Source: Caballeronia sp. SEWSISQ10-4 2 (GTDB lineage Bacteria; Pseudomonadota; Gammaproteobacteria; Burkholderiales; Burkholderiaceae). From it: a stretch of DNA of 49,813 nucleotides. The DNA is taken from the NCBI RefSeq assembly GCF_030464885.1, contig NZ_JALPRJ010000062.1:1-49813 (forward strand). Reading direction: 5' to 3'. Under the pieces are notes generated by a model. It did not search any database. It saw nothing but the letters and a program-made list of their open reading frames with translations, and was not told the DNA's origin. Made by a program: the position numbers and the translations under genes. Shown here in pieces: positions 26,306 through 35,163 of this stretch. Position 1 is the stretch's first letter. Each line of letters opens with the position of its first letter.

Positions 26306-27616
26306 ATGGCCTCTTTTGTCTCCGAAGAATCCGGACAACGCATCGCCAACCAGATCGACAAGCCGCTGAAACGCCTGATCTTTGCGACCAGCATCGGCAA
26401 CGCGCTCGAATGGTTCGACTTCGCCGCCTATGGATTTTTTGCAGTTACGATTTCGAAGCTGTTTTTTCCAGCGCACGATGAAACGGTGTCGTTGCTGCTG
26501 ACCTTTGGCACCTTCGGGCTGTCATACGTTTTCAGGCCACTCGGTGCGTTGTTGCTCGGACGTTACGCCGATCGACGCGGGCGCAAGGCCGCCTTGCTTG
26601 CGTCGCTTGGACTGACCATGATCGGCACGCTGGTGTGCGCGATCATCCCGACGTACGCAAGTATCGGCCTTGCTGCGCCGATCGGACTGATGATCGCTCG
26701 CATCCTGATCTCGTTCTCAACCGGCGGAGAATTCGGCAGCGGCACCGCGCTGATGATCGAGCAGAAGTCCAAACGCAAGGCTTTTCTCGGCAGTTGGCAA
26801 TTCTCCAGCCAGGGCATGAGCACCGTGCTCGCGTCGTTTGCCGGACTGGCCCTGAGCACCCAGCTCTCGCCCAGCCAGATCGAAGCATGGGGCTGGCGCG
26901 CACCGTTTATTTTCGGGCTGCTGGTGGGCCCAGTCGGGCTGTATATCCGCAAGCATATCGACGACACCTTGCCCTCTGCGCAATCGCGTGATGCGTCGGA
27001 AAACAGCGCACCGATCAGGCAGTTGCTGGCCGGCTACAAGGGACGAATTTTGCTCGCGGCGGGCATCATGGCGGTATCGACCGCAGCGAGTTACCTGATG
27101 ATTCTCTACATGCCGACCTATGCGGTGAAGCAGTTGCATCTGCCTGCGTCCACAGGGTTCGCTGCCACCGTCGTGACCGGCACGATCCTGATGGTCGTGA
27201 CGCCGCTGATGGGTCATTTCGCCGATCAATACGGGCGCGGGCGCATGATGGTGGTGTCGGCGATGGCCACGCTCCTGACGATCTATCCCTGCTTCAAGTG
27301 GCTGATGTCAGCGCCGTCGATGGCCGTCCTGATGAGCATCATGTTTCTGGCCGGCCTGCTGAAAGCGATCTACTTCGGCCCGCTCGCAACCGTCCTCTCC
27401 TCGCTTTTTCCAACCAGCATCCGCAGCACGGGTCTCGGCTTCAGCTACAACATCGGCGTCATGGTATTCGGCGGCTTTACGCCATGGCTCGTGACCGCGA
27501 TGATCGGATGGACGGGCGACCCTCTGTCGCCGAGCTTCTACCTAATGGGTTGCGCCGTGCTGAGCCTTGCGTGCATCAGGATCTACAACAAGAACAAGAC
27601 GGTCAAGTACCTCTGA
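26306..27616 (+). CDS. MFS transporter, metabolite:H+ symporter type
   Basis: A 436-residue, 12-helix major facilitator protein of the MHS group (relatives of KgtP, ProP and CitA). Seen: the opening ATSIGNALEWFDFAAYGFFA motif, the loop-2 signature GRYADRRGRKAALL, RILISFSTGGEFGSGTALMI in helix 5, and the second-half GHFADQYGRGRMMV. This group imports organic acids, betaines and aromatic acids with protons. It lies 61 bp after the M20 gene and 11 bp before the kynureninase-like gene, so it very likely imports the operon's substrate. ATG 26306 is the only good start before the first helix. Confidence 0.9.
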   Translation: MASFVSEESGQRIANQIDKPLKRLIFATSIGNALEWFDFAAYGFFAVTISKLFFPAHDETVSLLLTFGTFGLSYVFRPLGALLLGRYADRRGRKAALLASLGLTMIGTLVCAIIPTYASIGLAAPIGLMIARILISFSTGGEFGSGTALMIEQKSKRKAFLGSWQFSSQGMSTVLASFAGLALSTQLSPSQIEAWGWRAPFIFGLLVGPVGLYIRKHIDDTLPSAQSRDASENSAPIRQLLAGYKGRILLAAGIMAVSTAASYLMILYMPTYAVKQLHLPASTGFAATVVTGTILMVVTPLMGHFADQYGRGRMMVVSAMATLLTIYPCFKWLMSAPSMAVLMSIMFLAGLLKAIYFGPLATVLSSLFPTSIRSTGLGFSYNIGVMVFGGFTPWLVTAMIGWTGDPLSPSFYLMGCAVLSLACIRIYNKNKTVKYL

Positions 27617-27627
27617 AAGGACGGGTC

Positions 27628-28773
27628 ATGATTCATACCTCAACGCCCGGCGACGGCGATTTCAGCGGCTGGTTGATGTATCACTCAGTTGGTGTCTTCC
27701 CCGGGCAAAAGAAGGCGATCACCGACGCGCTCGCTAGCTTCACCGCTTCCTGGTGCGCCCCTGACGACCAGCGATGGGACATCGCCTTGAACGCGCGATC
27801 CGCACTGCTCGCGAACTGGGCAACGCTGATTGGCGCAAATCCCGCCGACGTGTTCGGCGCGCAAAATGTGACTGAGGCGTTCGCGCGGTTTATCGACGGG
27901 CTCGACGACAAAGCCCTGCGCGGGCGCACCGTGCTCGCCGCAGCGGACTGCTTTCCCAGCCTTCATTTCCTTCTTGCCGGCCTCGCCGAGCGACGTGGGT
28001 TCGCGCTTCGCACGATACCTGTCCGGGACGGTGAGGCATATGTCCACGATGATGATTTCATCGCGGCCTGGACGCCCGATGTCGCGCTCGCCCTGGTGAC
28101 ATGGGTGTCGTCGCTCACGTCAAAACGCGCGAATCTTGAGACCCTCGCTGCACACGCGCAAAAGCAGGCAAGCCTGATCGCCGTCGATCTCACGCAAGGT
28201 ATGGGCATCCTGCCATTCGACGTACGCACAACCGCCGTCGATTTCGCCTGCGGGTCGACGCTCAAATGGTTATGCGGCGCACCAGGAACGGGGCTGGGCT
28301 ATGTGTCGCCTGCCCTGATGAAACGCGGCATGATGCCTGCCACACGCGGTTGGTTCAGTCAGGAGGATCCATTCAATTGGGATATCGAAGTATTTTCCTA
28401 CGCTCCCGATGCCCGGCGTTTTGACACGGGAACGCCATCCGTATTGCCCTTCATTGCATCGAAGCCAGGCTTTGACTGGATGCTCGCTCAACCCGCAGGC
28501 TCGGTCCGTGTGCACAACCTGAACCTGTGCCAGCAGATCATCGAGATGGTCGATCGCTTGGGATATCGCCTGCTGTCACCTCGCGACGATCAAGCCCGTG
28601 GCGGGAGCATCATGGCGGAACTACCCCGCCATGCCGATGCCGGGCAAGTAATCAGCATGCTGGCATCGCAGCGCGTGAGCGTCGACGCCCGTGGCCGCAC
28701 GCTGCGTATGTCGCCGGGTGCGAGTACGACGTCCGGTGGAATCGAGCGCCTCGAACGGTGCCTTTCACAATGA
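27628..28773 (+). CDS. Kynureninase-like class V PLP enzyme
   Basis: A 381-residue fold-type I PLP enzyme of the aminotransferase class V/kynureninase group. Lys213 (DFACGSTLKWLCGAPG) should form the Schiff base and Asp187 (LIAVDLTQGMG) should pair with the pyridine nitrogen. Kynureninases cleave kynurenine to anthranilate and alanine. This protein has the overall shape but is shorter than typical KynU (about 415), so another beta-gamma lyase, epimerase or desulfurase-like activity is possible. ATG 27628 has AAGGA 8-9 bases upstream and follows the transporter by 11 bp. Context suggests a C-C cleavage step in breakdown of an imported amide-linked compound. Confidence 0.78.
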   Translation: MIHTSTPGDGDFSGWLMYHSVGVFPGQKKAITDALASFTASWCAPDDQRWDIALNARSALLANWATLIGANPADVFGAQNVTEAFARFIDGLDDKALRGRTVLAAADCFPSLHFLLAGLAERRGFALRTIPVRDGEAYVHDDDFIAAWTPDVALALVTWVSSLTSKRANLETLAAHAQKQASLIAVDLTQGMGILPFDVRTTAVDFACGSTLKWLCGAPGTGLGYVSPALMKRGMMPATRGWFSQEDPFNWDIEVFSYAPDARRFDTGTPSVLPFIASKPGFDWMLAQPAGSVRVHNLNLCQQIIEMVDRLGYRLLSPRDDQARGGSIMAELPRHADAGQVISMLASQRVSVDARGRTLRMSPGASTTSGGIERLERCLSQ

Positions 28774-28912
28774 CTTCCCGCTACCCGGCACGATCGAACG
28801 CACCACGACAATCGGGCATTGCTTGCACGCTGACCGGGCCGCCGCTGCCCTTTCCCCGCGAACCCTTCAGGAGCGCTCACGCCAATTAATCCCGCCGTCC
28901 AGGAAGAACGAC

Positions 28913-30031
28913 ATGAACACCCACGCCCCCGCCAATGCGACCAGTACGATTACCGGAATCCGGGCTTTCCACCTCCCCATGAGCTGCCGGGAACTGGTAC
29001 CCACCATGCAGTTTTTTGTCGATGCACTCGGTTTTCGCATCGATGCGATCTATCCCGCCGACAACCCGGGCACCGCGATCCTTTCTGGCCATGGCCTGAC
29101 GATTCGTTTGGGGATCGGCTTGCCGCACGGCATTGAGGAACTGCATCTGCTGTGCGATGACCCCGGGCAGTTGCCGCACGGCGCGCGCTCGTTGACCGCT
29201 CCTAACGGCGTCGTCATCCGCCTCTCGCCCGCCGATCCGCCGATGAAGACGCCGGTGACCCGCCAGGAACTGGTGTTATCGCGCGCGGATGCCGCCGCGT
29301 CATGGAGCGTCGGGCGTGCTGGAATGCGGTATCGGGATCTCCTGCCGAACCGGCATGGCGGTGCGTTTATCGCCTCGCATATTCGTATCCTGGAAGGTGG
29401 CCCTGTCCCCGACTATGTGCACTTCCACAAAATCCGATTCCAGATGATCTTTTGCAGAAAAGGCTGGGTGCGGCTTGTGTACGAAGCGCAAGGCGACCCA
29501 TTTATCTTGAACGCGGGCGACTGCGTGTTGCAGCCCCCCACGATTCGCCACCGCGTGCTGGAAAGCTCGGCAGGCGCCGAGGTGATCGAGCTTGGAAGTC
29601 CGGCGGAACATATCACCATGGCCGATCACATGTTGTCATTGCCGAGTCCCGATTACGACCCCGAGCGTGAATTCGAAGGCCAGCGTTTTGTTCGACACAT
29701 TGCGGCGAACGCAACATGGCTGCCATGGAAAACGGCGGGCTTTGTAGCAAGCGACACCGGTATCGGAATTGCAACGAAAGGATTAGCGGGGGTTCGCGTG
29801 GTCCGTGCGGCGGGAGAGAGTCCCCCAACTCAACGCGTCCACGATACCGAATTCTGCTTCTTTTTCGTCCTGTCAGGAACACTCAAGGTTCATCAGGGCG
29901 ACGACACCTACGCCCTTTCCACAGACGACAGCATCACCCTTCCCGGCAACATGTCGTATCGCTTCGGCCATTGCAGCACCGATCTCGAGTTGCTTGAGGT
30001 GACCCTGCCGGCAGATTTCTCGCTTCAATGA
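28913..30031 (+). CDS. VOC plus double-cupin protein, probable dioxygenase or isomerase
   Basis: A 372-residue protein with three parts. Residues 10-105 look like a VOC/glyoxalase half (ITGIRAFHLPMSCRELVP, FFVDALGFRIDAIYP). Residues about 150-230 are a cupin with PDYVHFHKIRFQ (HxH metal ligands) and PPTIRHRVLES. Residues about 245-370 are a second cupin (THRVHDTEFCFFFVLSG-like), poorer in ligands. Bicupins of this kind include aromatic ring dioxygenases such as gentisate-type enzymes. AGGAAGAACGAC precedes the ATG. It lies 139 bp after the kynureninase-like gene; a ring-cleavage role after side-chain removal would fit, but that is inferred. Confidence 0.7.
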   Translation: MNTHAPANATSTITGIRAFHLPMSCRELVPTMQFFVDALGFRIDAIYPADNPGTAILSGHGLTIRLGIGLPHGIEELHLLCDDPGQLPHGARSLTAPNGVVIRLSPADPPMKTPVTRQELVLSRADAAASWSVGRAGMRYRDLLPNRHGGAFIASHIRILEGGPVPDYVHFHKIRFQMIFCRKGWVRLVYEAQGDPFILNAGDCVLQPPTIRHRVLESSAGAEVIELGSPAEHITMADHMLSLPSPDYDPEREFEGQRFVRHIAANATWLPWKTAGFVASDTGIGIATKGLAGVRVVRAAGESPPTQRVHDTEFCFFFVLSGTLKVHQGDDTYALSTDDSITLPGNMSYRFGHCSTDLELLEVTLPADFSLQ

Positions 30032-30085
30032 TCCTGAGACCAGGCGCGACCGGATCGCCGTGACCCGCACGGTCGGTCAAGCCTT

Positions 30086-30120
30086 GTTTGATTCGCAAAC
30101 CTGTCTTGTTTAATTGCGAA
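30086..30120 (+). promoter_or_regulatory. Paired LysR boxes upstream of the porin
   Basis: Two related elements on the same face of the helix. The first, GTTTGATTCGCAAAC (30086-30100), is a perfect GTTTG-N5-CAAAC palindrome and fits T-N11-A. The second, GTTTAATTGCGAAC (30108-30121), is a degenerate copy 22 bp downstream. LysR tetramers typically contact a strong and a weak site about two turns apart. The same motif stands in front of the M20 operon. Confidence 0.65.
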
Positions 30121-30248
30121 CGCTGAAAGCTGGCGAATTCGATACCGTTGTTGCTATCGCGTCGTCACATCCGGCTTGGGTAGCCAAGGTGCTTTCTCTG
30201 TCAAATAAAATTGAATTCAATATAAATAGTTATCCGAATCAATATACC

Positions 30249-31421
30249 ATGAAAACCAAACTTCTCTGCGCTACCCTCTTCGTCACGACCTCCGGTTTGG
30301 CACATGCACAAAGCAGTGTCACGCTTTACGGGCTTATTGACTATGGGATCAATTATCAAAGCAACAGTGGCGGCGGCCGCGTTATCGCGGGATCGAGTGG
30401 CATCATGCAGGGTTCGCGCTGGGGCTTCAAAGGCGTCGAGGATCTGGGCGGCGGATTGTCCGCCATTTTCACCCTGGAGAACGGATTTGATCTTGGAAAG
30501 GGATCGTCGCTGCAAGGCGGTCTTGAATTCGGCCGCCAGGCATTCGTGGGCCTATCGAGCGCAAGTTACGGGACGCTCACGTTGGGCCGTCAATACGATT
30601 CCCTCGTCACGTTTGTCGAGACGAAAATGAACTCGGCTAACTACGGCGGCGGCACGACATCGCACCCAGGCGATCTGGATAACTTGAACAATAGCAAGCG
30701 CGTCAACAACTCGGTCAAGATCACGACCCCGACTTTTCGAGGTCTGACCTTCGGTGCGGTCTATGGACTCGGCGGCCAGGCAGGCGATTTTTCCCGCAAC
30801 CAGATCTGGTCGGTCGGCGGCTCGTACGACGCCGGTCCGTTCTCCCTGGGTGCGGCGTACCTGAATGCGCGCAACCCTAACCAATCGTATTTCACCAGCA
30901 CACCGACGGATGTGTCGGGTACGAGCCTGAACAACATGACGTCGAGCCCCATATACAGCGGATATGCGTCGGCGCATTCATATCAGGCCATCGCGGCTGC
31001 CGCAAAGTATGACGTGGGCAACGCGACCGTCGGTTTGGTGTACAGCAACGTCCAGTTCAAGAGCCTTGGCGATACATCGTCGGGAAGCGACCCCCTGCAC
31101 CTGTCGGGCACGGCAAAATTCGATACCGGCGAAATTAACCTCACTTATCGATGGACACCGGCGCTCTTCACCGAGGCCGTTTATAGCTACACGCGAGGCT
31201 CGGGCACGGGTTCAATCGGGACCTCGCAATACAACAACGTCTCATTGTCACTGGATTACTTTCTCTCGAAACGAACCGACGTGTACGCACTGGGCACGAC
31301 GCAATTTGCCAGCGGCACCGATTCAACCGGACAGGCTGCCCGTGCGACGATCAACGCGCTTACCGCCTCATCGACGAATCGTCAGTCATTCGTACAAGTC
31401 GGCATTCGACATAAGTTTTGA
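30249..31421 (+). CDS. Burkholderia-type trimeric outer-membrane porin
   Basis: A 390-residue outer-membrane porin of the OmpC-like Gram-negative porin 4 family. A Sec signal peptide (MKTKLLCATLFVTTSGLAHA) is followed by the mature start QSSVTLYGLIDYGINYQSN, the GSRWGFKGVEDLGGGLSAIF strand pair, AFVGLSSASYGTLTLGRQYD, and a C-terminal strand ending QVGIRHKF with the terminal Phe needed for barrel assembly. ATG 30249 is set by the signal peptide. It follows the catabolic operon by 217 bp and shares its LysR-like box, so it probably gives the operon's substrate passage through the outer membrane. The gene ends about 50 bp from a Tn3-transposase fragment. Confidence 0.92.
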   Translation: MKTKLLCATLFVTTSGLAHAQSSVTLYGLIDYGINYQSNSGGGRVIAGSSGIMQGSRWGFKGVEDLGGGLSAIFTLENGFDLGKGSSLQGGLEFGRQAFVGLSSASYGTLTLGRQYDSLVTFVETKMNSANYGGGTTSHPGDLDNLNNSKRVNNSVKITTPTFRGLTFGAVYGLGGQAGDFSRNQIWSVGGSYDAGPFSLGAAYLNARNPNQSYFTSTPTDVSGTSLNNMTSSPIYSGYASAHSYQAIAAAAKYDVGNATVGLVYSNVQFKSLGDTSSGSDPLHLSGTAKFDTGEINLTYRWTPALFTEAVYSYTRGSGTGSIGTSQYNNVSLSLDYFLSKRTDVYALGTTQFASGTDSTGQAARATINALTASSTNRQSFVQVGIRHKF

Positions 31422-31469
31422 CCGCCAATCGCGCGAGAGACTCGCTAAGCAACGGTGTTAGGGTGCCCT

Positions 31470-31782
31470 CAAGATGTTCCCGGCGCGTTTCGTCACGCGC
31501 AGCGTACACGTCCCACACCGCCGGCGTGACGCCCAGTTGCGCCGCGACGATTCCGATGATCGGCGCATGAGGCTTCTCAGCAGGTCCCAGCACCCGACCG
31601 GGATAGCGCAGATAGACCATCAACATCGCGATGCCGAGACGGTTGTGGCCGCCTCGATGCTGCCGAATAAACGCGAAGTCCTCCGTCGATAGCGTGGCCA
31701 AGCGGATCAACTCACTTTCATCCGAGGGGAACGCTAATAACTGGAATCGCTGGTCAGGGGTAAGCAGTTCTCGGCGGGGCAA
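31470..31782 (-). pseudogene. tnpA: Tn3-family transposase, N-terminal fragment
   Basis: The first 100 or so codons of a Tn3-family transposase of the DUF4158 type: MPRRELLTPDQRFQLLAFPS, the STEDFAFIRQHRGGHNRLG block, LRYPGRVL and VWDVYAARDETRREHL. Similarity stops near 31470, about 50 bp beyond the porin stop, so roughly 900 codons including the DDE core are missing. The start follows the resolvase gene by 3 bp, as in intact Tn3-like units. Confidence 0.85.
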
Positions 31783-31785
31783 GAT

Positions 31786-32346
31786 TCACCTCGTCGAGCG
31801 CAGATACTGGTACAGGGTTTCACGGCTGATTCCGAATTCGCGAGCGATCTGAGCTTTACGTTCACCGTCATCTACTCGACGGCGGAGGTCGGCGACCTGG
31901 GCGTCGGACAACGTCGGCTTGCGACCCCGATAGGCGCCGGGTTGCTTTGCCAGGGCGATGCCCTCCCGCTGGCGCTCACGAATCAGCGCGCGCTCGAATT
32001 CCGAGAAGGCGCCCATCACCGAGAGCATCAAATTCGCCATCGGCGAGTCCTCGCCCGTGAACGTCAAACATTCCTTCGCGAACTCAATGCGCACCCCGCG
32101 TTTGGTCAACAGCTGGACGATATGGCGAAGATCGTCCAGATTCCTGGCGAGCCGATCCATGCTATGCACGACTACCGTGTCGCCGCTGCGCACGAAGGTT
32201 AGCAGTGCGTCGAGCTGCGGCCGCTTTGTGTCCTTTCCTGATGCCTTCTCGGTGAAGGTCCGGTCAAGTACGATTCCGTCGAGCTGGCGCACGGCGTTTT
32301 GCTCGAAGGTGCTGACCCTCACATAGCCGACGCGCTGGCCGTTCAT
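31786..32346 (-). CDS. tnpR: Tn3-type serine resolvase
   Basis: A 186-residue small serine recombinase. The catalytic Ser lies in GYVRVSTFEQN near residue 12; VVHSMDRLARNLDDLRHIV carries the conserved Arg cluster, and ANLMLSVMGAFSEFERALIRERQREG is the E-helix and dimer interface. The C-terminal helix-turn-helix is KAQIAREFGISRETLYQYL. Resolvases recombine res sites in transposition cointegrates. It looks intact, but its tnpA is truncated, so it is orphaned. A res-type site would be expected upstream (32347-32400); no clear repeats were identified there. Confidence 0.92.
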   Translation of the reverse strand: MNGQRVGYVRVSTFEQNAVRQLDGIVLDRTFTEKASGKDTKRPQLDALLTFVRSGDTVVVHSMDRLARNLDDLRHIVQLLTKRGVRIEFAKECLTFTGEDSPMANLMLSVMGAFSEFERALIRERQREGIALAKQPGAYRGRKPTLSDAQVADLRRRVDDGERKAQIAREFGISRETLYQYLRSTR

Positions 32347-32461
32347 GACAGACTTCCGGTAAAGACGGCAGATTGAAATCTATGATTTTCAATTTCGAGT
32401 GCCAAACAATGGACCTACCGGCCCTATTCTGACGTTTCTGACAGCGGGTACCAGCGCCGGA

Positions 32462-32632
32462 CGGGTTGCCGCCAAAGCGCGCGGCGTGCGCTTTGGCCCA
32501 ACTCCAACACTTGACGCCGGACGCATCGTCCACGCGCGTCAGCTTATCGAGCAAGACGGAAAGCCTGTGGCGGAGGTTGCCCGCCTGCTTGGTGTCCATA
32601 GAGCCACACTTTATCGGGCGCTAGAGCGATGA
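32462..32632 (+). pseudogene. Serine recombinase, C-terminal fragment
   Basis: An open frame (from 32399) whose last 55 codons match the end of a resolvase/invertase: KARGVRFGPTPTLDAGRIVH, then EQDGKPVAEVARLLGVHRAT and LYRALER (helix-turn-helix). The catalytic N-terminal domain is absent. It is oriented opposite to the neighbouring tnpR and is a different recombinase, so it is debris from another element. Confidence 0.75.
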
Positions 32633-32713
32633 CAAGAAAGCATTGAACGGACGAGCGACCAGCCACGCCGACAGCTGCTAGCGTACGATTTTTTCCGAAT
32701 TCTGAGACGACCC

Positions 32714-32830
32714 CTTTACGTGTGCGCGGGCTTTGACGAAGATGTGCTTAAAGTTGGCCATCTCGGGGATTTCGGCCTTCCGCCGAATAGCTGCGCAGTT
32801 GGTCGGTTACGATCGTTCGAGATCCCATGC
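32714..32830 (-). pseudogene. IS6-family transposase fragment
   Basis: Minus-strand translation gives RTIVTDQLRSYSA and then, after a frameshift, AEIPEMANFKHIFVKARAHV. This matches the middle of IS6/IS26-type transposases around the second catalytic Asp (VTDxLRSY). The conserved NNRAENSHQ that should follow is missing, so it is cut at about 32714. Only about 40 codons remain. Confidence 0.7.
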
Positions 32831-33126
32831 GGTGCCGAGGTTAGGACGTGCATCTTTGACGCACTGTGCGAAGCCCCCGCCGAATTTGTCGCGCGAGCGC
32901 CGGATCGCGTCATCCCCTGGGAGACCTCCTTCGGGGCGGAACCAACGATCTCACACCGCGCTTCAACAGCAGCTCTCAATGTCGGGTGGGCTCAACTGAA
33001 ACTGGAAACACCAGCACGCTGCGCAACTATGACGACCGCAGACGGAAAACGATGACCGTGATAGAGCCGTTTGCATTCTTCATCGCCCGATTTACTTGAC
33101 CGTCCCAGCAACGTGCCGACGCCCCG
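32831..33126. other. Junction stretch without a recognisable gene
   Basis: Open frames exist on both strands but none has a convincing start, codon pattern or family. It lies between an IS6-family fragment and the start of the fourth block and is probably mobile-element debris. Confidence 0.4.
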
Positions 33127-33468
33127 CTAATACCCCGGCATCAGCGTGTCCACGCATTGAGCGTAGACAACGATCACTTGCGGTGACGCGAAGTTGATCT
33201 GCATATCGCTGGCAAAGAACCCGTAATCATCCCGCTGGCCGTGCGCGATGTCGTCGGCCTTCACGAGTCGGCACGCGAGATCGGCGGCCATTCGACTTAG
33301 TTTTATCCGGAGGCGCCAGTCGGCATGATGATCGTGGCGGCGTAGCCAAATCCTCGTGCTCTCGACAAGATGGTCGACCCGCAACCATGCTCCACCGGTG
33401 CGAAAGGCAACGATCTCAGATAAAGTGAGGAAGCAGAGTAGCTCTGCTTTCAGCTCCAGGCGGTGCAT
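33127..33468 (-). CDS. Hypothetical protein
   Basis: A 113-residue protein if started at the ATG at 33468 (MHRLELKAELLCFLTLSEIV); an ATG at 33546 would add 26 residues of less convincing sequence. It is helical at the start with a basic middle (IWLRRHDHHADWRLRIKLSR), and a later segment reads SDMQINFASPQVIVVYAQCVD. No family recognised. It is the leftmost gene of the block surrounding the Hyf-like operon, and the RHH gene lies upstream on the same strand. Confidence 0.45.
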   Translation of the reverse strand: MHRLELKAELLCFLTLSEIVAFRTGGAWLRVDHLVESTRIWLRRHDHHADWRLRIKLSRMAADLACRLVKADDIAHGQRDDYGFFASDMQINFASPQVIVVYAQCVDTLMPGY

Positions 33469-33651
33469 TTCACAACTCGTAGTATCGTGCGAGCCTGACG
33501 ATCGTGCATCGTCGCGCACAGCCAAAGACGTGCAATCTACCTGCATGCTGCAAACGAAACAGCCTGAAGGAGTAGCGGGCAGCCTGCGTGCTGTACGAAC
33601 CGGCGACGACTTGCCCACCGGATCGCGTTATGGACTTGAAACGGGTGTACT

Positions 33652-33849
33652 TCAGGCGGTTTTTCGACGTGGGCGCACACCAACGGCGCTCTTTGTCTTG
33701 TAGGTGACACCGTGTTGCTCAAGGTATTCGCGAATCAGTTGCCGCACCACCTGTGAGGGCGTCAAATCCTGCGCAGCGCACAGTTTTTCGAACGCCTCCT
33801 TCTTCACAGGATCGATCAGAATCGTGAGTCGAGCGCTTTTTGTTTCCAT
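33652..33849 (-). CDS. Ribbon-helix-helix (CopG/Arc-like) DNA-binding protein
   Basis: A 65-residue protein with the ribbon strand SARLTILID at residues 5-13 followed by two helices (PVKKEAFEKLCAAQDL and PSQVVRQLIREYLEQHG), the classic RHH layout. The basic C-terminal tail (KTKSAVGVRPRRKTA) may contact DNA. Such small dimers are autoregulators, antitoxins or plasmid copy-control proteins. No toxin-like partner is adjacent, although the uncharacterised 33127-33468 gene follows. It could bind the ATGAT/ATCAT palindromes found at 36047 and 37547, which is speculation. Confidence 0.75.
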   Translation of the reverse strand: METKSARLTILIDPVKKEAFEKLCAAQDLTPSQVVRQLIREYLEQHGVTYKTKSAVGVRPRRKTA

Positions 33850-34009
33850 GACAGGGGGCGAAGTCCAGATATGTTAATTGAATTATAATACATCGTGTGA
33901 CCCGAGTCATCTTCGTGGCGCCAGAAGCGCACAGCGGAGACCAATCCCCATGCGCTTGCTGCGCTCAGCCGTCGATCTGCTGGCGCCAACAACGCCTGGC
34001 GACGGTACC

Positions 34010-34237
34010 CTAAAGCTCTGCCCTCGCGCGCAGAAAATCCTGTCCGGCCAGGGTAATCGAGACACCGCCTCGTCCTGGTCTCGGGACGGATACCAATCCT
34101 GCCTTAAGCAACTCCTGAACGACCGACCAGTTCAGGGAGGGTGCGTCGCGGCCATATCGCGGGTGGGCCAGATGTTCAAGAGCCTGGATGGCCGAATGGG
34201 TCACGGTGCTGCTTTCGTTGTCGCTTCCCGCTGTCAT
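34010..34237 (-). CDS. Small hypothetical protein, possible winged-helix
   Basis: A 75-residue protein. ATG 34237 is chosen because AGGAAGGAAG lies directly upstream. The helix HSAIQALEHLA, then LNWSVVQELLKAGLVSV and the RGGVSITLAGQDFL hairpin resemble the recognition helix and wing of a small winged-helix domain, but no family was recognised with confidence. It follows the spermidine-synthase-like gene on the same strand by 78 bp. Confidence 0.5.
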   Translation of the reverse strand: MTAGSDNESSTVTHSAIQALEHLAHPRYGRDAPSLNWSVVQELLKAGLVSVPRPGRGGVSITLAGQDFLRARAEL

Positions 34238-34315
34238 CTTCCTTCCTCGAGAATGCGGCTTCAAAAGACCGGGAACGGGTGCGTGCCGACATCCGCGCAA
34301 GGCAGATGAATGCGC

Positions 34316-35098
34316 TCAACACGCCTGCTCATATCGATTCCAATTAAATCGCTTGCCGTACTCGATGCGCGTGGCCGTGGCATGAAGGTTCACTGCGTGT
34401 CCGGCTGCGAGCCCGCGCGCCCGGTCGAGCATGACTGCAAGCGAAGGAAGTCCATCGGTGTCGCCCTTCCACGCAAAAACGGTGACATTGTGCTGACTGC
34501 CCTCCGACGGGGCCAGGGTCACCGCGTTGGCGAAGACTTCCCTGAGCGAGCGCAAGTAGCGATGGAAGTCCGGTTCATCCGTCACCAGATTGGCCACCAG
34601 CATGCCGTCATCGCTCAATCGTCGACGACAGGCTTCATAGAACGTCCTGCTGCCCAGCTCGGCGGGCAGGCCATCGGCATCGTAGCCATCGACCAGCAGA
34701 ATGTCGGGCCGTTGATCCGGAACCAAAACCGTAACGTACTTCGCGCCGTCCGCACAAATCACCCTAAAGCGTTCATCATCACGCGGCACATGGAACTGGT
34801 CACGCAACGCGATCACCTGCGGATTGATTTCGACGGCGGTAATGGTAGTGTCTGGCAAATGGCGGTAGCAGTATTTCGCGAGCGAACCGCCACCCAGACC
34901 GATCATCGAGATGCGCCGGGGGGACGGCCGGAACAGCAGGAAACCCATCATAGTACGCGTGTACCCCAAGGCAAGGGCGTAAGGATCATGCAGCAACATG
35001 GTGCTCTGGACCCCGCGTGCATCAAAGTACAGCGAAACAATCTGCTCGTTCTGTATGACCAACGGCTTGTTCAGAATTCTCTTTCTCTTCTTGGGCAT
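34316..35098 (-). CDS. Spermidine-synthase-fold protein 1
   Basis: A 260-residue protein of the spermine/spermidine synthase superfamily (Rossmann methyltransferase-like fold). Seen: IGLGGGSLAKYCYRHLP (nucleotide loop), TAVEINPQVIALRDQF, CADGAKYV and LLVDGYDADGLPAELG. In true spermidine synthases the YHE polyamine-site motif and a DSTDP-type catalytic loop are expected; here they are replaced by DPYALALGYTR and VDGYDADGL, so aminopropyl transfer to putrescine is doubtful. ATG 35098 is preferred over TTG 35110. A paralogue lies at 38220-39047 just before the Hyf-like operon. It sits in a minus-strand run with the HPr-like and thioredoxin-fold-like genes. Confidence 0.78.
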   Translation of the reverse strand: MPKKRKRILNKPLVIQNEQIVSLYFDARGVQSTMLLHDPYALALGYTRTMMGFLLFRPSPRRISMIGLGGGSLAKYCYRHLPDTTITAVEINPQVIALRDQFHVPRDDERFRVICADGAKYVTVLVPDQRPDILLVDGYDADGLPAELGSRTFYEACRRRLSDDGMLVANLVTDEPDFHRYLRSLREVFANAVTLAPSEGSQHNVTVFAWKGDTDGLPSLAVMLDRARGLAAGHAVNLHATATRIEYGKRFNWNRYEQAC

Positions 35099-35163
35099 AA
35101 TTGGGCGCAAATTATTGCGGGGCCGACCGACGGATGCGCGCGTAGTCTCTTACCAGGATCAGA

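Noticed and set aside
24979..26400. Long minus-strand open frame (473 codons) opposite the M20 gene
   Set aside because: It is antisense to a gene with clear metal-binding motifs and has no domain; high GC makes long antisense frames common.
32720..33055. Plus-strand 111-codon frame
   Set aside because: It overlaps the minus-strand IS6-family fragment, which has clear similarity; the plus-strand translation shows no family.
34316..35098. True spermidine synthase (speE)
   Set aside because: The fold is right, but the polyamine-site and catalytic-loop motifs are not recognisable.
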